From Nocardioides albertanoniae (lineage in GTDB: Bacteria > Actinomycetota > Actinomycetes > Propionibacteriales > Nocardioidaceae), in the NCBI RefSeq assembly GCF_006716315.1, contig NZ_VFOV01000001.1, positions 4,294,501-4,358,500 on the forward strand: DNA of 64,000 bases. Reading direction: 5' to 3'. How positions within the stretch are numbered: the first letter of the stretch is position 1; every line of letters starts with the position of its first letter. Both the position numbers and the translations under genes were made by a program. Of the stretch, positions 1 through 10,427 are shown in pieces. Below the pieces are notes generated by a model. The model made no database searches. It was not told the DNA's origin and worked only from the letters and a program-made list of their open reading frames with translations.

Positions 1-774
1 ACCCTGCGCGGCGATCTGGCTCAGCGCCGTGAAGGAGGGCGTGTTGAAGCCGAGCACGATGTCGACGCCCTTGGACTTGAACGACGACATCTGGGGAGCG
101 AAGTCGGTCGACCCACCCGGGGTGTACTTCTGCACGTCGACGATCTGGTCGTCGAGGAACTGCCGCGCGCCCTTCTCGCCGTCCTCGCCGAAGTCGTCGT
201 CCTGCAGGAAGAGACCGACCTTGGCGTCGGGCATGTTCTCCTTGACGTACTGGCCGATGATCTTGCCCTCGATCTCGTAGTCGGGCTGCCATCCGAACGT
301 CATCGGCGAGCTCGAGGGGTCGTCGCCCCACTGCAGCGAGCCGCTGGAGACGAACAGGTCGGGGATGCCGTCGTCGTTGAGCCGCTGCACGACCGCACGG
401 TGGGTCGGGGTGCCGAGGCCGGCGACCATCGCGAAGATCTCGTCCTGCAGGATCATGTCGTTGGTGACGGCGCTGGTGTTCGTCGGGTTGTAGGCGTCGT
501 CCTTGACGACCATCTCGATCTTGCGTCCGTGGATGCCACCGTGGTCGTTGACGTACTCGTAGAGGGCCTGATGGCCCGACGGGATCTCGGAGTAGCCGGG
601 CGCGGCCGGCCCGGTCAGCGGGAAGTGGGCGCCGACCTTGATGGTGGTGTCGGTGACGCCGACGGCGCTCCCGCCCTCGGAGGGTCGCTCCTTCCCCGCG
701 CCACAGGCCGCGAGGAGGGAGGCAGTGGTGAGGACACAGACGACCTGGGCGGCCCTGCGTGCGGTTGTTCTCAT
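1..774 (-). CDS. ABC transporter substrate-binding lipoprotein, branched-chain amino acid type (3' part outside window)
   Basis: This is the extracytoplasmic binding protein of the Liv-type uptake system encoded just upstream. The ATG at 774 overlaps the stop of the LivM-like permease as ATGA. Translation gives a short basic N-terminus and a lipobox LLAAC with the lipidated Cys at about residue 24. It then shows typical periplasmic-binding-protein family 6 text such as HFPLTGPAAPGYSEI, HGGIHGRKIEMVVKDD and FVSSGSLQWGDDPSSSPMTF. The first 258 codons are visible and the gene continues beyond the left edge. The ligand cannot be read from sequence; this family binds branched-chain amino acids, amides, urea and aromatic compounds. 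Confidence 0.9.
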   Translation of the reverse strand, partial: MRTTARRAAQVVCVLTTASLLAACGAGKERPSEGGSAVGVTDTTIKVGAHFPLTGPAAPGYSEIPSGHQALYEYVNDHGGIHGRKIEMVVKDDAYNPTNTSAVTNDMILQDEIFAMVAGLGTPTHRAVVQRLNDDGIPDLFVSSGSLQWGDDPSSSPMTFGWQPDYEIEGKIIGQYVKENMPDAKVGLFLQDDDFGEDGEKGARQFLDDQIVDVQKYTPGGSTDFAPQMSSFKSKGVDIVLGFNTPSFTALSQIAAQG

Positions 775-1868
775 GGTGTCTTCTCCTTGGTTGACCCGAG
801 AGGTGATGATCGCGAGGTGAGGCGCGCCCACCACGGCCGCAGGCTGCCGACGATCCCCGTCGGGGCGAGAAGGATGACGAGCATCAGCACCAGCCCGTAG
901 ACCACCGGCGTGACCTCCGCGGCCCGGGCGGCGCTGAGCCCGGCCGACTCCCCCAGATCGGTGGCGAAGTGAGGAAGGAAGGCGAGTACGCCGGCGCCGA
1001 TGAGCGCTCCGGTCAGGCTGCCGAGCCCGCCCAGCACGACCGCTGCCAGCAGCGTGAGCGAGAGGGTGATCGTGAACGCGCCCGGCGCGGTGAGGCGTAC
1101 GTTCATGGCCATCAGGCCGCCGGCGAGACCTGCACACATGGCGCTGACGGTGAAGGCGACCACGCGGGCGCGGCCGAGGTGGATGCCGGCCAGCTCGGCC
1201 GAGACGTCGTCGTCGCGCACCGCACGCCAGCGGCGCCCGACCCGGGAGCGGCTCAGGTTGGCGAGCGCGACGAAGGTGAGGGCGAGCAGGAGCCAGCCGA
1301 GGTAGGCGAGGAAGGAGTACTGGTCGATCTCGACGGCGGTGAAGAACCAGACCAGGTCCTGGATCCAGCCCGGGAGCTCGGCGGCGCGCGGCACCGGCAC
1401 CTGGAGGCCCTGCTCGCCGCCGAGGAAGTCCCACTGGTTGGCCAGCCGGGGCACGGCGACGGCCAGGGTCAGGGTCGCGCCGGCGATGTAGGGCCCGTGC
1501 AGCCGCGCCGCCGGCACACCGACCAAGACCCCGACGACGGCGCAGACGGCGATCGCGGTGAGCAGGGCGAGGAAGACATCTGCCAGGGTCTCGCCACCGG
1601 TGCGGTCGAGCACGAGGGTGGCGGTGTAGGCGCCCACCGCCATCAGCGCGCCATGGCCGAGCGAGAGCTGACCGGAGAGACCGGTGAGCAGGGTGAGGCC
1701 GCCGGCGGCGATGGCGAAGTAGGCCATCTCGGCGTAGCGGGTCTGCAGGTATTGGCTGGAGCTGCCGATGACCAGCGCGATCACGACGAACGCGACCACG
1801 GCGAGGATCGCATGGCGAGCCAGCGGCACTCGCCAGACCGGACGGGTCAGTGAACGCAGACGCTCCAT
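771..1868 (-). CDS. Branched-chain amino acid ABC transporter permease, LivM type
   Basis: A 365-residue inner-membrane permease with about eight to ten hydrophobic segments. It contains the LivM-type cores LTGLSGQLSLGHGALMAVGA near residue 62 and the loop around AELAGIHLGRARVVAF. It would pair with the LivH-type permease immediately upstream to form the channel. It starts 3 bp after the LivH stop and its own stop overlaps the binding-protein start. It follows the usual livG-livF-livH-livM order with a binding protein. Substrate is unknown. Confidence 0.9.
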   Translation of the reverse strand: MERLRSLTRPVWRVPLARHAILAVVAFVVIALVIGSSSQYLQTRYAEMAYFAIAAGGLTLLTGLSGQLSLGHGALMAVGAYTATLVLDRTGGETLADVFLALLTAIAVCAVVGVLVGVPAARLHGPYIAGATLTLAVAVPRLANQWDFLGGEQGLQVPVPRAAELPGWIQDLVWFFTAVEIDQYSFLAYLGWLLLALTFVALANLSRSRVGRRWRAVRDDDVSAELAGIHLGRARVVAFTVSAMCAGLAGGLMAMNVRLTAPGAFTITLSLTLLAAVVLGGLGSLTGALIGAGVLAFLPHFATDLGESAGLSAARAAEVTPVVYGLVLMLVILLAPTGIVGSLRPWWARLTSRSSPLGSTKEKTP

Positions 1869-1871
1869 GTC

Positions 1872-2750
1872 TCAGACCCTCCTGGCCGCAGCCGCCGCGA
1901 ACAGACCGCTGGGACGCACCAGCAGCACCACCATCAAGATCCCGAGCGCGACCAGCGGCGCCAGGTGCTCGCCGACGTAGCCGGTGACGTAGGAGAGCGA
2001 GAGGCCGAGGATCAGCCCACCGATGACCGAGCCGAGCGGTGAGTCGAGGCCACCGAGCACCGCGGCGATGAAGCCGTAGATCACGAACGGGTCCATGAAG
2101 GCCGGGTTGACCAGGTCGCCGCCGGCGATCAGCATGCCGGCCACCGCGCCCACCGCCGCCGCGAGCGCCCACCCGAGGGTGAGCATGCGGCCGACGCGCA
2201 CGCCCAGCAGGCGGGAGACCTCCGCGTTGAACGCCGAGGCGCGCATCCGCAGCCCCAGGTCGGTGAAGCGGAAGAGGACGACGAGCCCGGCCATCACGAC
2301 CGCGACCACCACGATGGTGAGGATGCCGAACGGGGTGATCCCGATCGAGGTGTCGCCGACGGCGATGGCGTTGGTGCTGACCGGAGCCGGGAAGCCGCGG
2401 TGCTGCACGCCGAACGTGATCGCGGTCAGGCCGTGGAGCACCATGAACAGCCCGAGGGTCAGGATCACCGCGTTGAGCTCGGCCTTGCCCTCGACGGGCC
2501 GGATGATCACCCGCTCGACGAGAGCCCCGAGCGCGAACCCGGCGGCGAGAGCGGCCACGAAGGCCACCCAGTAGGGCACGTCGGCGTTGATCAGGGTCAG
2601 GGCGACGTACGTCGTCACCATCGCCATGGCCGCCTGGGCGAAGTTGACGATCCGCGTCGAGCGCCAGATCAGGCACAGCGAAAGCGCGAAGGCGGCGTAG
2701 ACGGCGCCCAGGACCAGGCCGCTGAGGGTGGTGTCGAGGAACTGTTGCAT
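1872..2750 (-). CDS. Branched-chain amino acid ABC transporter permease, LivH type
   Basis: A 292-residue membrane permease. The N-terminus FLDTTLSGLVLGAVYAAFAL and the later GVRVGRMLTLGWALAAAVGA and GSVIGGLILGLS segments are LivH-family signatures. It sits between the two ATPases and LivM in one minus-strand transcription unit, 14 bp after the LivF stop. It is full length for the family (about 290). Confidence 0.9.
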   Translation of the reverse strand: MQQFLDTTLSGLVLGAVYAAFALSLCLIWRSTRIVNFAQAAMAMVTTYVALTLINADVPYWVAFVAALAAGFALGALVERVIIRPVEGKAELNAVILTLGLFMVLHGLTAITFGVQHRGFPAPVSTNAIAVGDTSIGITPFGILTIVVVAVVMAGLVVLFRFTDLGLRMRASAFNAEVSRLLGVRVGRMLTLGWALAAAVGAVAGMLIAGGDLVNPAFMDPFVIYGFIAAVLGGLDSPLGSVIGGLILGLSLSYVTGYVGEHLAPLVALGILMVVLLVRPSGLFAAAAARRV

Positions 2751-2764
2751 CAGTGCTCCTGGGA

Positions 2765-3468
<704 letters not shown>

Positions 3469-3469
<1 letters not shown>

Positions 3470-4260
3470 CAGGCCACCTGCTCGCCCAGGTAGGCGGCCA
3501 GCACGGCCGGGTCGTTGCGGATCTCGTCGGGGGTGCCCGCGGCGATGACGCGGCCGAAGTCGAGCACGGTGATCCGGTGGCAGACCGACATCACCAGGTC
3601 CATGTGGTGCTCGACGAGCATCACGGCGGTGCGTTCGGTCAGGCCGGTGATGATCTCGCCGAGCTCGGTCATCTCCTCGGCGCTCAGCCCGCTGGCCGGC
3701 TCGTCGAGGAGCAGCAGCTCCGGCTCGGCGACCAGGGCGCGGGCGAGCGCGACCTTCTTGCGGATCGGGTAGGGCAGGCTGCCCGGGTAGCGGGCGGCGT
3801 ACGCCTCGATCCCGAGCTCGGCGAGCACCTCGCGCGCCTTGGCGGCCAGGCGGGCGTCGTCGCGGTGGCCGAGGCCGAGCAGGCCACGCACGAAGCCGGC
3901 GCGGGCGAGACGATCGGCGCCGACCAGCACGTTGTCGAGCACGGTCATCCGCTCGAAGAGCCCGAGCCCCTGCAGGGTGCGGGCGATGCCGTGGCCGGCG
4001 AGCTGGTGGGGGCGGAGGCCGTCGATCGTGTCGCCGCGCAGTCTGAGGCTCCCGTCGGCCGGCGCGACGAAGCCGCACACGACGTTGAACAGCGTCGTCT
4101 TGCCGGCGCCGTTGGGCCCGATCACACCGAGCACCTCGTGGGGCGCGACCTCCAGGGAGACGTCTTCGAGGGCGCGTACGCCTCCGAAGCGGACGGAGAC
4201 GCCGTCGACGGCGAACAGCGGCGAGGCCTGGACGGAGTGGCCCTCATCAGGCTTCTGCAT
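3469..4260 (-). CDS. Branched-chain amino acid ABC transporter ATP-binding protein, LivG type
   Basis: A 263-residue ATPase and first gene of the liv-type operon. Walker A GPNGAGKT is at residues 48-55 and Walker B LLLLDEPASGLS is intact. The usual LSGGQ/LSYGQ signature is not recognisable; that position reads GSLPYPIRKKVALARAL, so either the signature has diverged or it works asymmetrically with LivF. The start at 4260 is chosen for a GGGAG Shine-Dalgarno 7-11 bases upstream; the frame extends further but without homology. Confidence 0.9.
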
Positions 4261-4409
4261 CGTGCTCCCTTCGCCGACGTGACGGTCATCACTTTGGACG
4301 TTCCGCACAACCGGCGATATGGGCAGTGCGCACAAAATCTTTGGGGCGCTGCGCCCGAGGTTCACCGGTTTGCTGGCGCGGGATGTCACGGGCATGGGAC
4401 GCTCCGCAC
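4261..4409. promoter_or_regulatory. Divergent intergenic region, liv operon / PucR-type regulator
   Basis: These 149 bp separate two divergently transcribed units and must hold both promoters. I see no clear palindromic operator; the closest is a GC-rich GGCGCTGCGCCC stretch near 4345. The arrangement suggests that the regulator controls the transporter, which is inference. Confidence 0.4.
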
Positions 4410-5624
4410 ATGGATGTGATGCGCGACACATCTTCCGACTCGGGCCTGCGGCCGCTGGTGGAGCGTGCCTGGGCCTCCCTGGTGAGCCAGGCCGACGCCA
4501 TCGCCGACGACATCACGCTGACCCTGATCGCGATCCAGCCCGAGTGGCATCGTCATGCCGATCCGTCGATCCGGGCCGACCTGCGCTCGAGCACCCGCGA
4601 GCACGTACGCCGCGGCATCCGGGCCATGGCCGGGCTCACCCCGGGCGCCAACCCGGTCGATCTGTGGCGCGACACCGGTCGGCGGCGCGCGCGTCAGGGC
4701 GTGCCGCTGGAGTTCTGCCTCAACGCCTACACCGTCGGCACGCGGATGCTGTGGGAGGCGATGGTGCACCAGCAGGCGGTGCTCGGCATCGACGACCGCG
4801 TGATGGTGCTCGCCGGGCGCCAGGTCTGGACCGACCTCGACGTGCAGAACTCGGTCATGTCGGCGGCCTACCGCAAGGAGTCGGCGCTGCTCCAGCGTCG
4901 CGACCTGCAGCTCCAGGGCCGGCTCCTGGATGGGCTCGCGGAGGGACGCGGTGGCGACCCCGCGTTCGCCGCCGAGGTGCAAGACATCCTCGGGATCGCC
5001 GCCGACGCGCAGATGGCGTGCGTCGTCGCCGCCTTCGACGGCAACCGCGACTCACCCCTGCGCAACCCCGACGACCGGCTGGACAAGGCCGGCCTGATCT
5101 CCTTCTGGCACGTGCGCGGCGACCACCACTTCGGGCTCGTGCCCCTGGGGTCGCGCCAGGTCGACGAGGCGGTCGCCGACCTGGTCGAGCAGCTCGAAGG
5201 GTGCAACTCGGGCCGCGTCGGGATCGCCACCGCCGACGCCCTCAGCGGCTTCGGCACCGCCTTCCAGCTCGCCACCCACACCGTGGAGACGGTGCCCCGC
5301 GGACGTACGGACATCGCCGTCGTCGACGAGCGCCTACCTCAGGTGCTCCTCACCGCCTCGCCCGCGGTCTCCAACCTGCTCGTACGCCGCACGCTCGGCC
5401 CGATCCTCGCCCAGCCGCCCCACCAGTCCGACGTGCTGCTCGCCACCCTGCGGGCCCTCATCGCCCACGGCGGCTCCCCCACCCACGCCGCCGAAGACCT
5501 GATCTGCCACCGCAACACGGTCATCTACCGCATCAAGCAGATCCAGTCCCTCACCGGCCGCAGCATCTCCAACCCCAGCGACCGCCTCCTCCTCGCCCTC
5601 GCCCTCATGGCGCTGGAGAAGTAG
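4410..5624 (+). CDS. PucR/CdaR-type transcriptional regulator
   Basis: A 404-residue predicted activator. The C-terminal 60 residues (about 340-400) hold the PucR-type helix-turn-helix, with LLATLRALIAHGGS, THAAEDLICHRNTVIYRIKQI and the closing SDRLLLALALMAL. The middle region is GGDEF-like/CdaR-like and the N-terminus is helical with no transmembrane segment. I chose the ATG at 4410 because homology-like sequence begins there; in-frame ATGs further upstream lie in the promoter region. It is divergent from the liv-type operon and is its most likely regulator; such proteins usually respond to a nitrogen or carbon metabolite. Confidence 0.8.
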   Translation: MDVMRDTSSDSGLRPLVERAWASLVSQADAIADDITLTLIAIQPEWHRHADPSIRADLRSSTREHVRRGIRAMAGLTPGANPVDLWRDTGRRRARQGVPLEFCLNAYTVGTRMLWEAMVHQQAVLGIDDRVMVLAGRQVWTDLDVQNSVMSAAYRKESALLQRRDLQLQGRLLDGLAEGRGGDPAFAAEVQDILGIAADAQMACVVAAFDGNRDSPLRNPDDRLDKAGLISFWHVRGDHHFGLVPLGSRQVDEAVADLVEQLEGCNSGRVGIATADALSGFGTAFQLATHTVETVPRGRTDIAVVDERLPQVLLTASPAVSNLLVRRTLGPILAQPPHQSDVLLATLRALIAHGGSPTHAAEDLICHRNTVIYRIKQIQSLTGRSISNPSDRLLLALALMALEK

Positions 5625-5635
5625 TTCTCTCGTTC

Positions 5636-5858
5636 GTCGAAGCGTCACGTCTGCAGGTCGAAGCGTCACGTCTGCAGGTCGAAGCGTCACGTCTGCAGGT
5701 CGAAGCGTCACGTCTGCAGGTCGAAGCGTCACGTCTGCAGGTCGAAGCGTCACGTCTGCAGGTCGAGTGGGCATCAAGATGCCCACTCGACCTGCAGGAC
5801 TGACTTCTCACCCTGCAGGAGTGACCTCTCGACCTGCAGAGGTGACGTCTCGGCGGAG
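5636..5858. repeat. Family A palindromic array, locus 1
   Basis: Six identical 21-bp units run from 5636 to 5761. Each reads GTCGA, three bases, GTCAC, two bases, CTGCAG. A hairpin follows with 14-bp arms GTCGAGTGGGCATC at 5762-5775 and its complement at 5778-5791. Three units in the opposite orientation follow (5798-5858). The whole is an imperfect giant palindrome. It fills the gap between two convergent genes and ends 5 bp before the stop codon of the minus-strand acyl-CoA dehydrogenase. The same modules recur near 13.7, 52.3 and 55.8 kb. The identity of the six copies points to recent tandem expansion. Confidence 0.95.
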
Positions 5859-5863
5859 TGGGG

Positions 5864-6952
5864 TCAGAGGGGGAGGTTGACGAGGGAGCCGAGACGGTCG
5901 CGGTGGAGGCCCGGGAGGCCGTACGCGATCTGGTCGGCCTTGGCGCGTTTGAGGTAGAGGTGGGCCGAGTGCTCCCAGGTCATGCCGATGCCGCCGTGGA
6001 GCTGCACCGCCTCCTCGGCCGCGGTGACGGCGAGGTCGCCGCAGTAGGCGGCGGCGACGTGGGTCGCGATCTCGGCTTCCTCGGCGTCGCCGAGGGCCAG
6101 CGCGCCGGCGGCCTGGCGGGCGGCGGCGCCGGCTCCTTCGACGCTGGTGAAGAGGTCGGCGAGCCGGTGCTTGAGCGCCTGGTAGCCACCGACGATCCGG
6201 CCGAACTGTCGCCGCTCCTTCAGGTACGCCACGGTGGTCGTCAGGCACCACTGCGCCACCCCGACCTGCTCGGAGGCCATCAGGGCAGCCCCGGCCAACA
6301 GCGCGGAACGTACGCCGTCGGCACCGTGCTCCGCGGCCACGACCACCTCGCCGGCGGCCGGGTCGAGACGTACGTCGGCGAGCCGGCGGGTCATGTCGAG
6401 CGAGCTGACCGGGGTGATCTCCGCCTGGCCGGCAGCGACGGCCCGGACCTCGACGCCGGCGGGTGTCGTCACCGGCACCAGGAGGGTGTCGGCCTCGAGC
6501 GCGCCGGCGACCGAACGGACCTCGGTCTCGACCGGCTCCAGCGGCTGCTCCGTCGCGGTCTGGAGCGGGGCGACCAGCGCCGCGGTCCGCTCCCCCGAGG
6601 CCAACCCGGCCAGCAGCTCGGCCCCGGCTTCGGTGGGCCCGGCGAGCAGCACCGACGTCGCCACCACCGCGCTGGTCAGGAACGGCACCGGGGCGACTGC
6701 GCGCCCCAGCTCCTCCAGGACGACCGCGGCCTCGCGGGCGGATGCGCCGGCGCCGCCGTACGTCTCCGGGATCAGCAGCCCCGCGAGCCCGAGCTCGGCG
6801 GCCAGGCCCTTCCACAAGACGGGAGTGAGCGAGCTGTCGCCGTCGTACGCCTTGACGACCTCGGCCGGGTCGCAGTGCTCAGCCAGGAACGACCTGACGG
6901 TGGCACGCAGGTCGGCGTCGAGCTCGTTGTCGAGCAGATTCACGTCGGTCAT
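5864..6952 (-). CDS. Acyl-CoA dehydrogenase family protein (short, C-terminal member of operon)
   Basis: A 362-residue flavoprotein of the acyl-CoA dehydrogenase fold. It shows AAELGLAGLLIPETYGGAGA at about residue 53, QVGVAQWCLTTTVAYLKERRQFGRIVGGYQ near 220, and the C-terminal QLHGGIGMTWEHSAHLYLKR. It is likely half of a heteromeric FadE1/FadE2-type dehydrogenase with the next gene upstream, a common arrangement in actinobacterial steroid and side-chain catabolism. I chose ATG 6952 because an AAGGAG ribosome site lies 6 bases upstream; an ATG at 6967 overlaps the previous stop as ATGA but lacks such a site. Confidence 0.85.
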   Translation of the reverse strand: MTDVNLLDNELDADLRATVRSFLAEHCDPAEVVKAYDGDSSLTPVLWKGLAAELGLAGLLIPETYGGAGASAREAAVVLEELGRAVAPVPFLTSAVVATSVLLAGPTEAGAELLAGLASGERTAALVAPLQTATEQPLEPVETEVRSVAGALEADTLLVPVTTPAGVEVRAVAAGQAEITPVSSLDMTRRLADVRLDPAAGEVVVAAEHGADGVRSALLAGAALMASEQVGVAQWCLTTTVAYLKERRQFGRIVGGYQALKHRLADLFTSVEGAGAAARQAAGALALGDAEEAEIATHVAAAYCGDLAVTAAEEAVQLHGGIGMTWEHSAHLYLKRAKADQIAYGLPGLHRDRLGSLVNLPL

Positions 6953-6963
6953 CGCGGGCTCCT

Positions 6964-8163
6964 TCATCGGGGGATGGCCTTCCAGGCAACGTCCTTGTCG
7001 ACCCGGTGCTCCCCGGGGAGGCCGAGGACGCGCTCGGCCACGATGTTGCGCAGGATCTCCGAGGTGCCGCCCTCGATGGAGTTGCCCTTGGCGCGCAGGT
7101 AGCGATAGACCGCGTCGCGGCCGGTGAAGTCGACGTGCTCGGGCCGGACCATCGCCCAGCCGTCACCGTCCTCGTAGCGCAGGCCCTCCTCACCACGCAG
7201 CTCGAGGTCGAGACCGGAGAGCTGTTGGTTGATCCGGGCGAAGGTCAGCTTCATCGCCGACCCCTCGGGGCCGGGCTGACCGACGGCCAGCTTCTGCCGC
7301 AGCCGCGCGCCGGTGAGCCGGGCCACCTCCGCCTCGACCCACAGCCTCAGCAGCCGGTCGCGCAGCTCGGGGGTGTGATTCTCCGGATGCGTGCGCCACG
7401 ACTCGGCGACCACCCCGAGCATGCCGCCCTCGCGCGGCATGGCGGCGCCACCGATGGCGACGCGCTCGTTGTTGAGGGTGGCGTTGGCGACCTCCCAGCC
7501 CTGCCCGACCTCGCCGAGCCGGTGCGCGTCGGGGATCCTCACATCGGTCAGGAAGACCTCGTTGAACTCCGCCTCGCCGGTGATCTGGCGCAGCGGACGC
7601 ACCTCGACGCCCGGAGCGTGCATGTCACAGAGGAAGTACGTCAGGCCGCGGTGCTTCGGCACGTCGGGGTCGGTGCGGGCGACCAGGATCGCGAAGTCGG
7701 CGTTGTGGGCGCCCGAGGTCCAGACCTTCTGGCCGTTGACGACCCACTCGTCGCCGTCGAGGACCGCCCGCGTGGCCAGCCCCGCCAGGTCGGAGCCGGC
7801 GCCGGGCTCGGAGAAGAGCTGGCACCAGATCTCCTCGCCGCACCACAGCGGCTCGAGGAACCGGTCCTTCTGCTCCGGAGTCCCGTAGGCGAGGATCGTC
7901 GGCGCGGCCATGCCGAGCCCGATCCCGTTGCGCCGCGGGTTGTTGTCGGGCGCCCCGGCCTCCTCGAAGAGGTCGGAGACCAGCGGCTGCAGGGCACGAG
8001 AGGCACCGAGACCACCCTCGCCCTCGGGGAACGCGACCCACGCCAGCCCCGCCTGGTAGCGGGCGTGCAGGAAGGCGCTCGGCTCGGTCGTCGCGACCGG
8101 GTGCTCCGCCAGGAACTCCTCGACCCGCGCGCGCAGCTCCTCCGGAGTGATCGCCGCGGTCAC
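6964..8163 (-). CDS. Acyl-CoA dehydrogenase family protein
   Basis: A 399-residue acyl-CoA dehydrogenase. Visible landmarks are [19 protein letters not shown] near residue 37, the FAD/substrate loop [21 protein letters not shown] near 113, [10 protein letters not shown] near 143, and the C-terminal [27 protein letters not shown] at 8163 overlaps the preceding stop at 8160. Together with its downstream neighbour it is probably an alpha2beta2 enzyme acting on an acyl-CoA with a bulky or branched chain; substrate unknown. Confidence 0.88.
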   Translation of the reverse strand: MTAAITPEELRARVEEFLAEHPVATTEPSAFLHARYQAGLAWVAFPEGEGGLGASRALQPLVSDLFEEAGAPDNNPRRNGIGLGMAAPTILAYGTPEQKDRFLEPLWCGEEIWCQLFSEPGAGSDLAGLATRAVLDGDEWVVNGQKVWTSGAHNADFAILVARTDPDVPKHRGLTYFLCDMHAPGVEVRPLRQITGEAEFNEVFLTDVRIPDAHRLGEVGQGWEVANATLNNERVAIGGAAMPREGGMLGVVAESWRTHPENHTPELRDRLLRLWVEAEVARLTGARLRQKLAVGQPGPEGSAMKLTFARINQQLSGLDLELRGEEGLRYEDGDGWAMVRPEHVDFTGRDAVYRYLRAKGNSIEGGTSEILRNIVAERVLGLPGEHRVDKDVAWKAIPR

Positions 8164-9392
8164 TGCCGACCCTCACGCCGGGCAGCCTGCTTGCGCAGCT
8201 CGGCCTTTGCCAGGGCGTTCTTGTGCACCTCGTCGGGCCCGTCGGCGAACCGCAGCGTACGGATCCCGGCGTACGCCTTGGCCAGCGGGAAGTCCTGGGA
8301 GAGACCGCCGGCACCGTGCGCCTGGATCGCCTTGTCGAGGATCCACTGGACGGTCGCCGGGGTGGCGATCTTGATGGCCTGGATCTCGGTGTGGGCGCCC
8401 TTGTTGCCGACGGTGTCCATCAGCCAGGCGGTCTTCAGCACGAGCAGGCGCAGCTGCTCGAGGCGTACGCGTGACTCGGCGATCCAGTCGCGGATCACGC
8501 CCTGCTCGGAGAGCGGCTTCCCGAAGGCGACCCGCTCCTCGACGCGAGCGCACATCAGCTCGATCGCCCGCTCGGCGAGCCCGATGGAGCGCATGCAGTG
8601 GTGGATCCGACCCGGGCCGAGGCGCGCCTGCGCGATCGCGAACCCCATGCCCTCGGCACCGATGAGGTTGCCCACCGGCACCCGAACGTCGGAGAAGATC
8701 AGCTCGGCGTGACCGCCGTGGTCGTGGTCGTCGTAGCCGAAGACCTCCATCCCGCGCTTGATCGTCAGGCCCGGGGTGTCACGCGGCACCAGGATCATCG
8801 ACTGCTGCTTGTGCCGCTCGGCAGTGGGGTCGGTCTTGCCCATCACGATGAAGATCTTGGCGTTGGGGTTCATCGCGCCGGTGATCCACCACTTGCGGCC
8901 GTTGATGACGTACGCATCGCCGTCGAGCGCGATCGAGGTCTCGATGTTGGTCGCATCCGAGGAGGCGACGGCCGGCTCGGTCATCGCGAAGGCGCTGCGG
9001 ATCTCGCCCTCCAGGAGCGGGGAGAGCCACTGCTTCTTCTGCTCCTCGTTGCCGAAGTCGTGCAGCACCTCCATGTTGCCGGTGTCGGGCGCGGCGCAGT
9101 TGAACGCGGCCGGCGCGAGATGGCTGCGGCCGGTGATCTCGGCGAGCGGGGCGTACTGCAGGTTGGTCAGGCCGGCACCGTCCTCACCGGGCAGGAAGAG
9201 GTTCCACAGGCCACGCTTGCGTGCCTCGGCGCGGATCTCGCCGAGCACGGGCACCGAGTCCCAGGCCCACTTGTCGTCCTGAGCCGCGAGCTGGTCGTGG
9301 AAGACGGACTCGTTCGGCTCGACGTACGTCTTCTGGAAGTCCCATACCGAGGCGACGAGCTCCTCGGTCCTGGCGTCGGCTGCGAAATCCAT
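8160..9392 (-). CDS. Acyl-CoA dehydrogenase, ACAD11/LvaC-like
   Basis: A 410-residue acyl-CoA dehydrogenase with [16 protein letters not shown] near residue 75, [19 protein letters not shown] near 132, and [20 protein letters not shown] near 362. The N-terminal [12 protein letters not shown] pattern and position right after an APH-type kinase resemble the dehydrogenase domain of animal ACAD10/ACAD11 and bacterial LvaC, which turn phosphorylated 4-hydroxyacyl-CoA into a beta-oxidation intermediate. ATG 9392 is preceded by AAGGAG. Assignment to that subfamily rests on remembered text and context, not alignment. Confidence 0.85.
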   Translation of the reverse strand: MDFAADARTEELVASVWDFQKTYVEPNESVFHDQLAAQDDKWAWDSVPVLGEIRAEARKRGLWNLFLPGEDGAGLTNLQYAPLAEITGRSHLAPAAFNCAAPDTGNMEVLHDFGNEEQKKQWLSPLLEGEIRSAFAMTEPAVASSDATNIETSIALDGDAYVINGRKWWITGAMNPNAKIFIVMGKTDPTAERHKQQSMILVPRDTPGLTIKRGMEVFGYDDHDHGGHAELIFSDVRVPVGNLIGAEGMGFAIAQARLGPGRIHHCMRSIGLAERAIELMCARVEERVAFGKPLSEQGVIRDWIAESRVRLEQLRLLVLKTAWLMDTVGNKGAHTEIQAIKIATPATVQWILDKAIQAHGAGGLSQDFPLAKAYAGIRTLRFADGPDEVHKNALAKAELRKQAARREGRQ

Positions 9393-9395
9393 GCG

Positions 9396-10427
9396 TCACT
9401 TCTCCTTCATTGCAGACAGGCCCATGTCCAGGAGCGGGTGGATCCCGTCCCCGATCTTGTCGAAACCGGGCCCGACGGTCTGGCCCTTGAGGTAGCGGTA
9501 GTGGATCCCCTCGAGGATCGCGGCGAGCTTGTAGGCGGCGAGCCCGAGGTAGAAGCCGAACTCGCCGAGATCGCGGTGGCTGGCGGCGTCGTAGCGGGCG
9601 ATGATCTCCTCGGCCGAGAGCCAGCCGGGAGCGTTGCTGACGTCGGTCACGGTGCCGTCGCCCGAGACCGTGGCCATCTGCTGATAGGTGAGCAGGATGG
9701 CCAGGTCGGTGACCGGGTCACCGAGCGTGGCCATCTCCCAGTCGACAACCGCCTTGATCTGGTCGGCGTCGTCGGTCAGGACGTTGTCGAGGCGGTAGTC
9801 GCCGTGCACGATGCCCGGACCGGACGATGCCGCCTCTGCCGCACCGACACGGGCCTCGAGCAGCCGGTGGAGCTCGTCGGCGGCGGGGAGGTCGCGCGAG
9901 TAGGACGCGTCGATCTGCTTCTTCCAGCGCCCGACCTGGCGCGAGAGGAACCCCTCGGGGCGACCGAACTCGCTCAGCCCGACCTCGGCCGGGTCGACCG
10001 CGTGCAGGGACGCCATCACGTCGATGAGCTGCTCGGAGATCGCCCTCGTCCGCGCGGCGCCGAGCGGCTCGAGCTCGCGAGCGAAACGGTAGGGCCGGCC
10101 GTCGACCTTCTCCATCACGTAGAACTGCGCCCCGAGCACCTCCTCGTCGGCGCAGAACGCATAGGTGTGCGGCACCGGCACGTCGGTGTCGCGCAGCGCG
10201 GTGATCACGGTGTGCTCCCGGCGCATGTCGTGGGCGGTGGCGAGCACGTGGCCCAGCGGCGGGCGCCGGACGATCCACTCGTGGGTGCCGTCGGAGACCT
10301 CATAGGTCAGGTTGGACTTGCCGCCGGAGATGTGGCTGGCGGTCAGGTCGGCTCCGGCACCTTCCACGTTGTCGGCAAGCCACGGGCCGAGCCGGTCCAG
10401 GTCGAGTCCGGGCAGTGGTTCGGTCAT
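9396..10427 (-). CDS. APH-type phosphotransferase (LvaA/ACAD11 kinase-domain-like)
   Basis: A 343-residue protein with an aminoglycoside-phosphotransferase kinase fold. The catalytic Brenner motif VHGDYRLDNVL lies near residue 205 and the metal-binding VVDWEMATLGDP near 228. An N-terminal ATP-binding region reads SGGKSNLTYEV near 33. Context (HAD upstream, acyl-CoA dehydrogenase downstream) matches the domain set of ACAD10/ACAD11, where this kinase phosphorylates the 4-hydroxyl of 4-hydroxyacyl-CoA. Drug resistance is therefore an unlikely role. The ATG at 10427 overlaps the HAD stop as ATGA. Confidence 0.85.
   Translation of the reverse strand: MTEPLPGLDLDRLGPWLADNVEGAGADLTASHISGGKSNLTYEVSDGTHEWIVRRPPLGHVLATAHDMRREHTVITALRDTDVPVPHTYAFCADEEVLGAQFYVMEKVDGRPYRFARELEPLGAARTRAISEQLIDVMASLHAVDPAEVGLSEFGRPEGFLSRQVGRWKKQIDASYSRDLPAADELHRLLEARVGAAEAASSGPGIVHGDYRLDNVLTDDADQIKAVVDWEMATLGDPVTDLAILLTYQQMATVSGDGTVTDVSNAPGWLSAEEIIARYDAASHRDLGEFGFYLGLAAYKLAAILEGIHYRYLKGQTVGPGFDKIGDGIHPLLDMGLSAMKEK

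Noticed and set aside
969..1853. Long plus-strand open frame opposite the LivM permease
   Set aside because: Third-position GC makes the opposite strand open; the translation is Gly/Arg/Glu-rich with no family resemblance, and LivM on the minus strand is clear.
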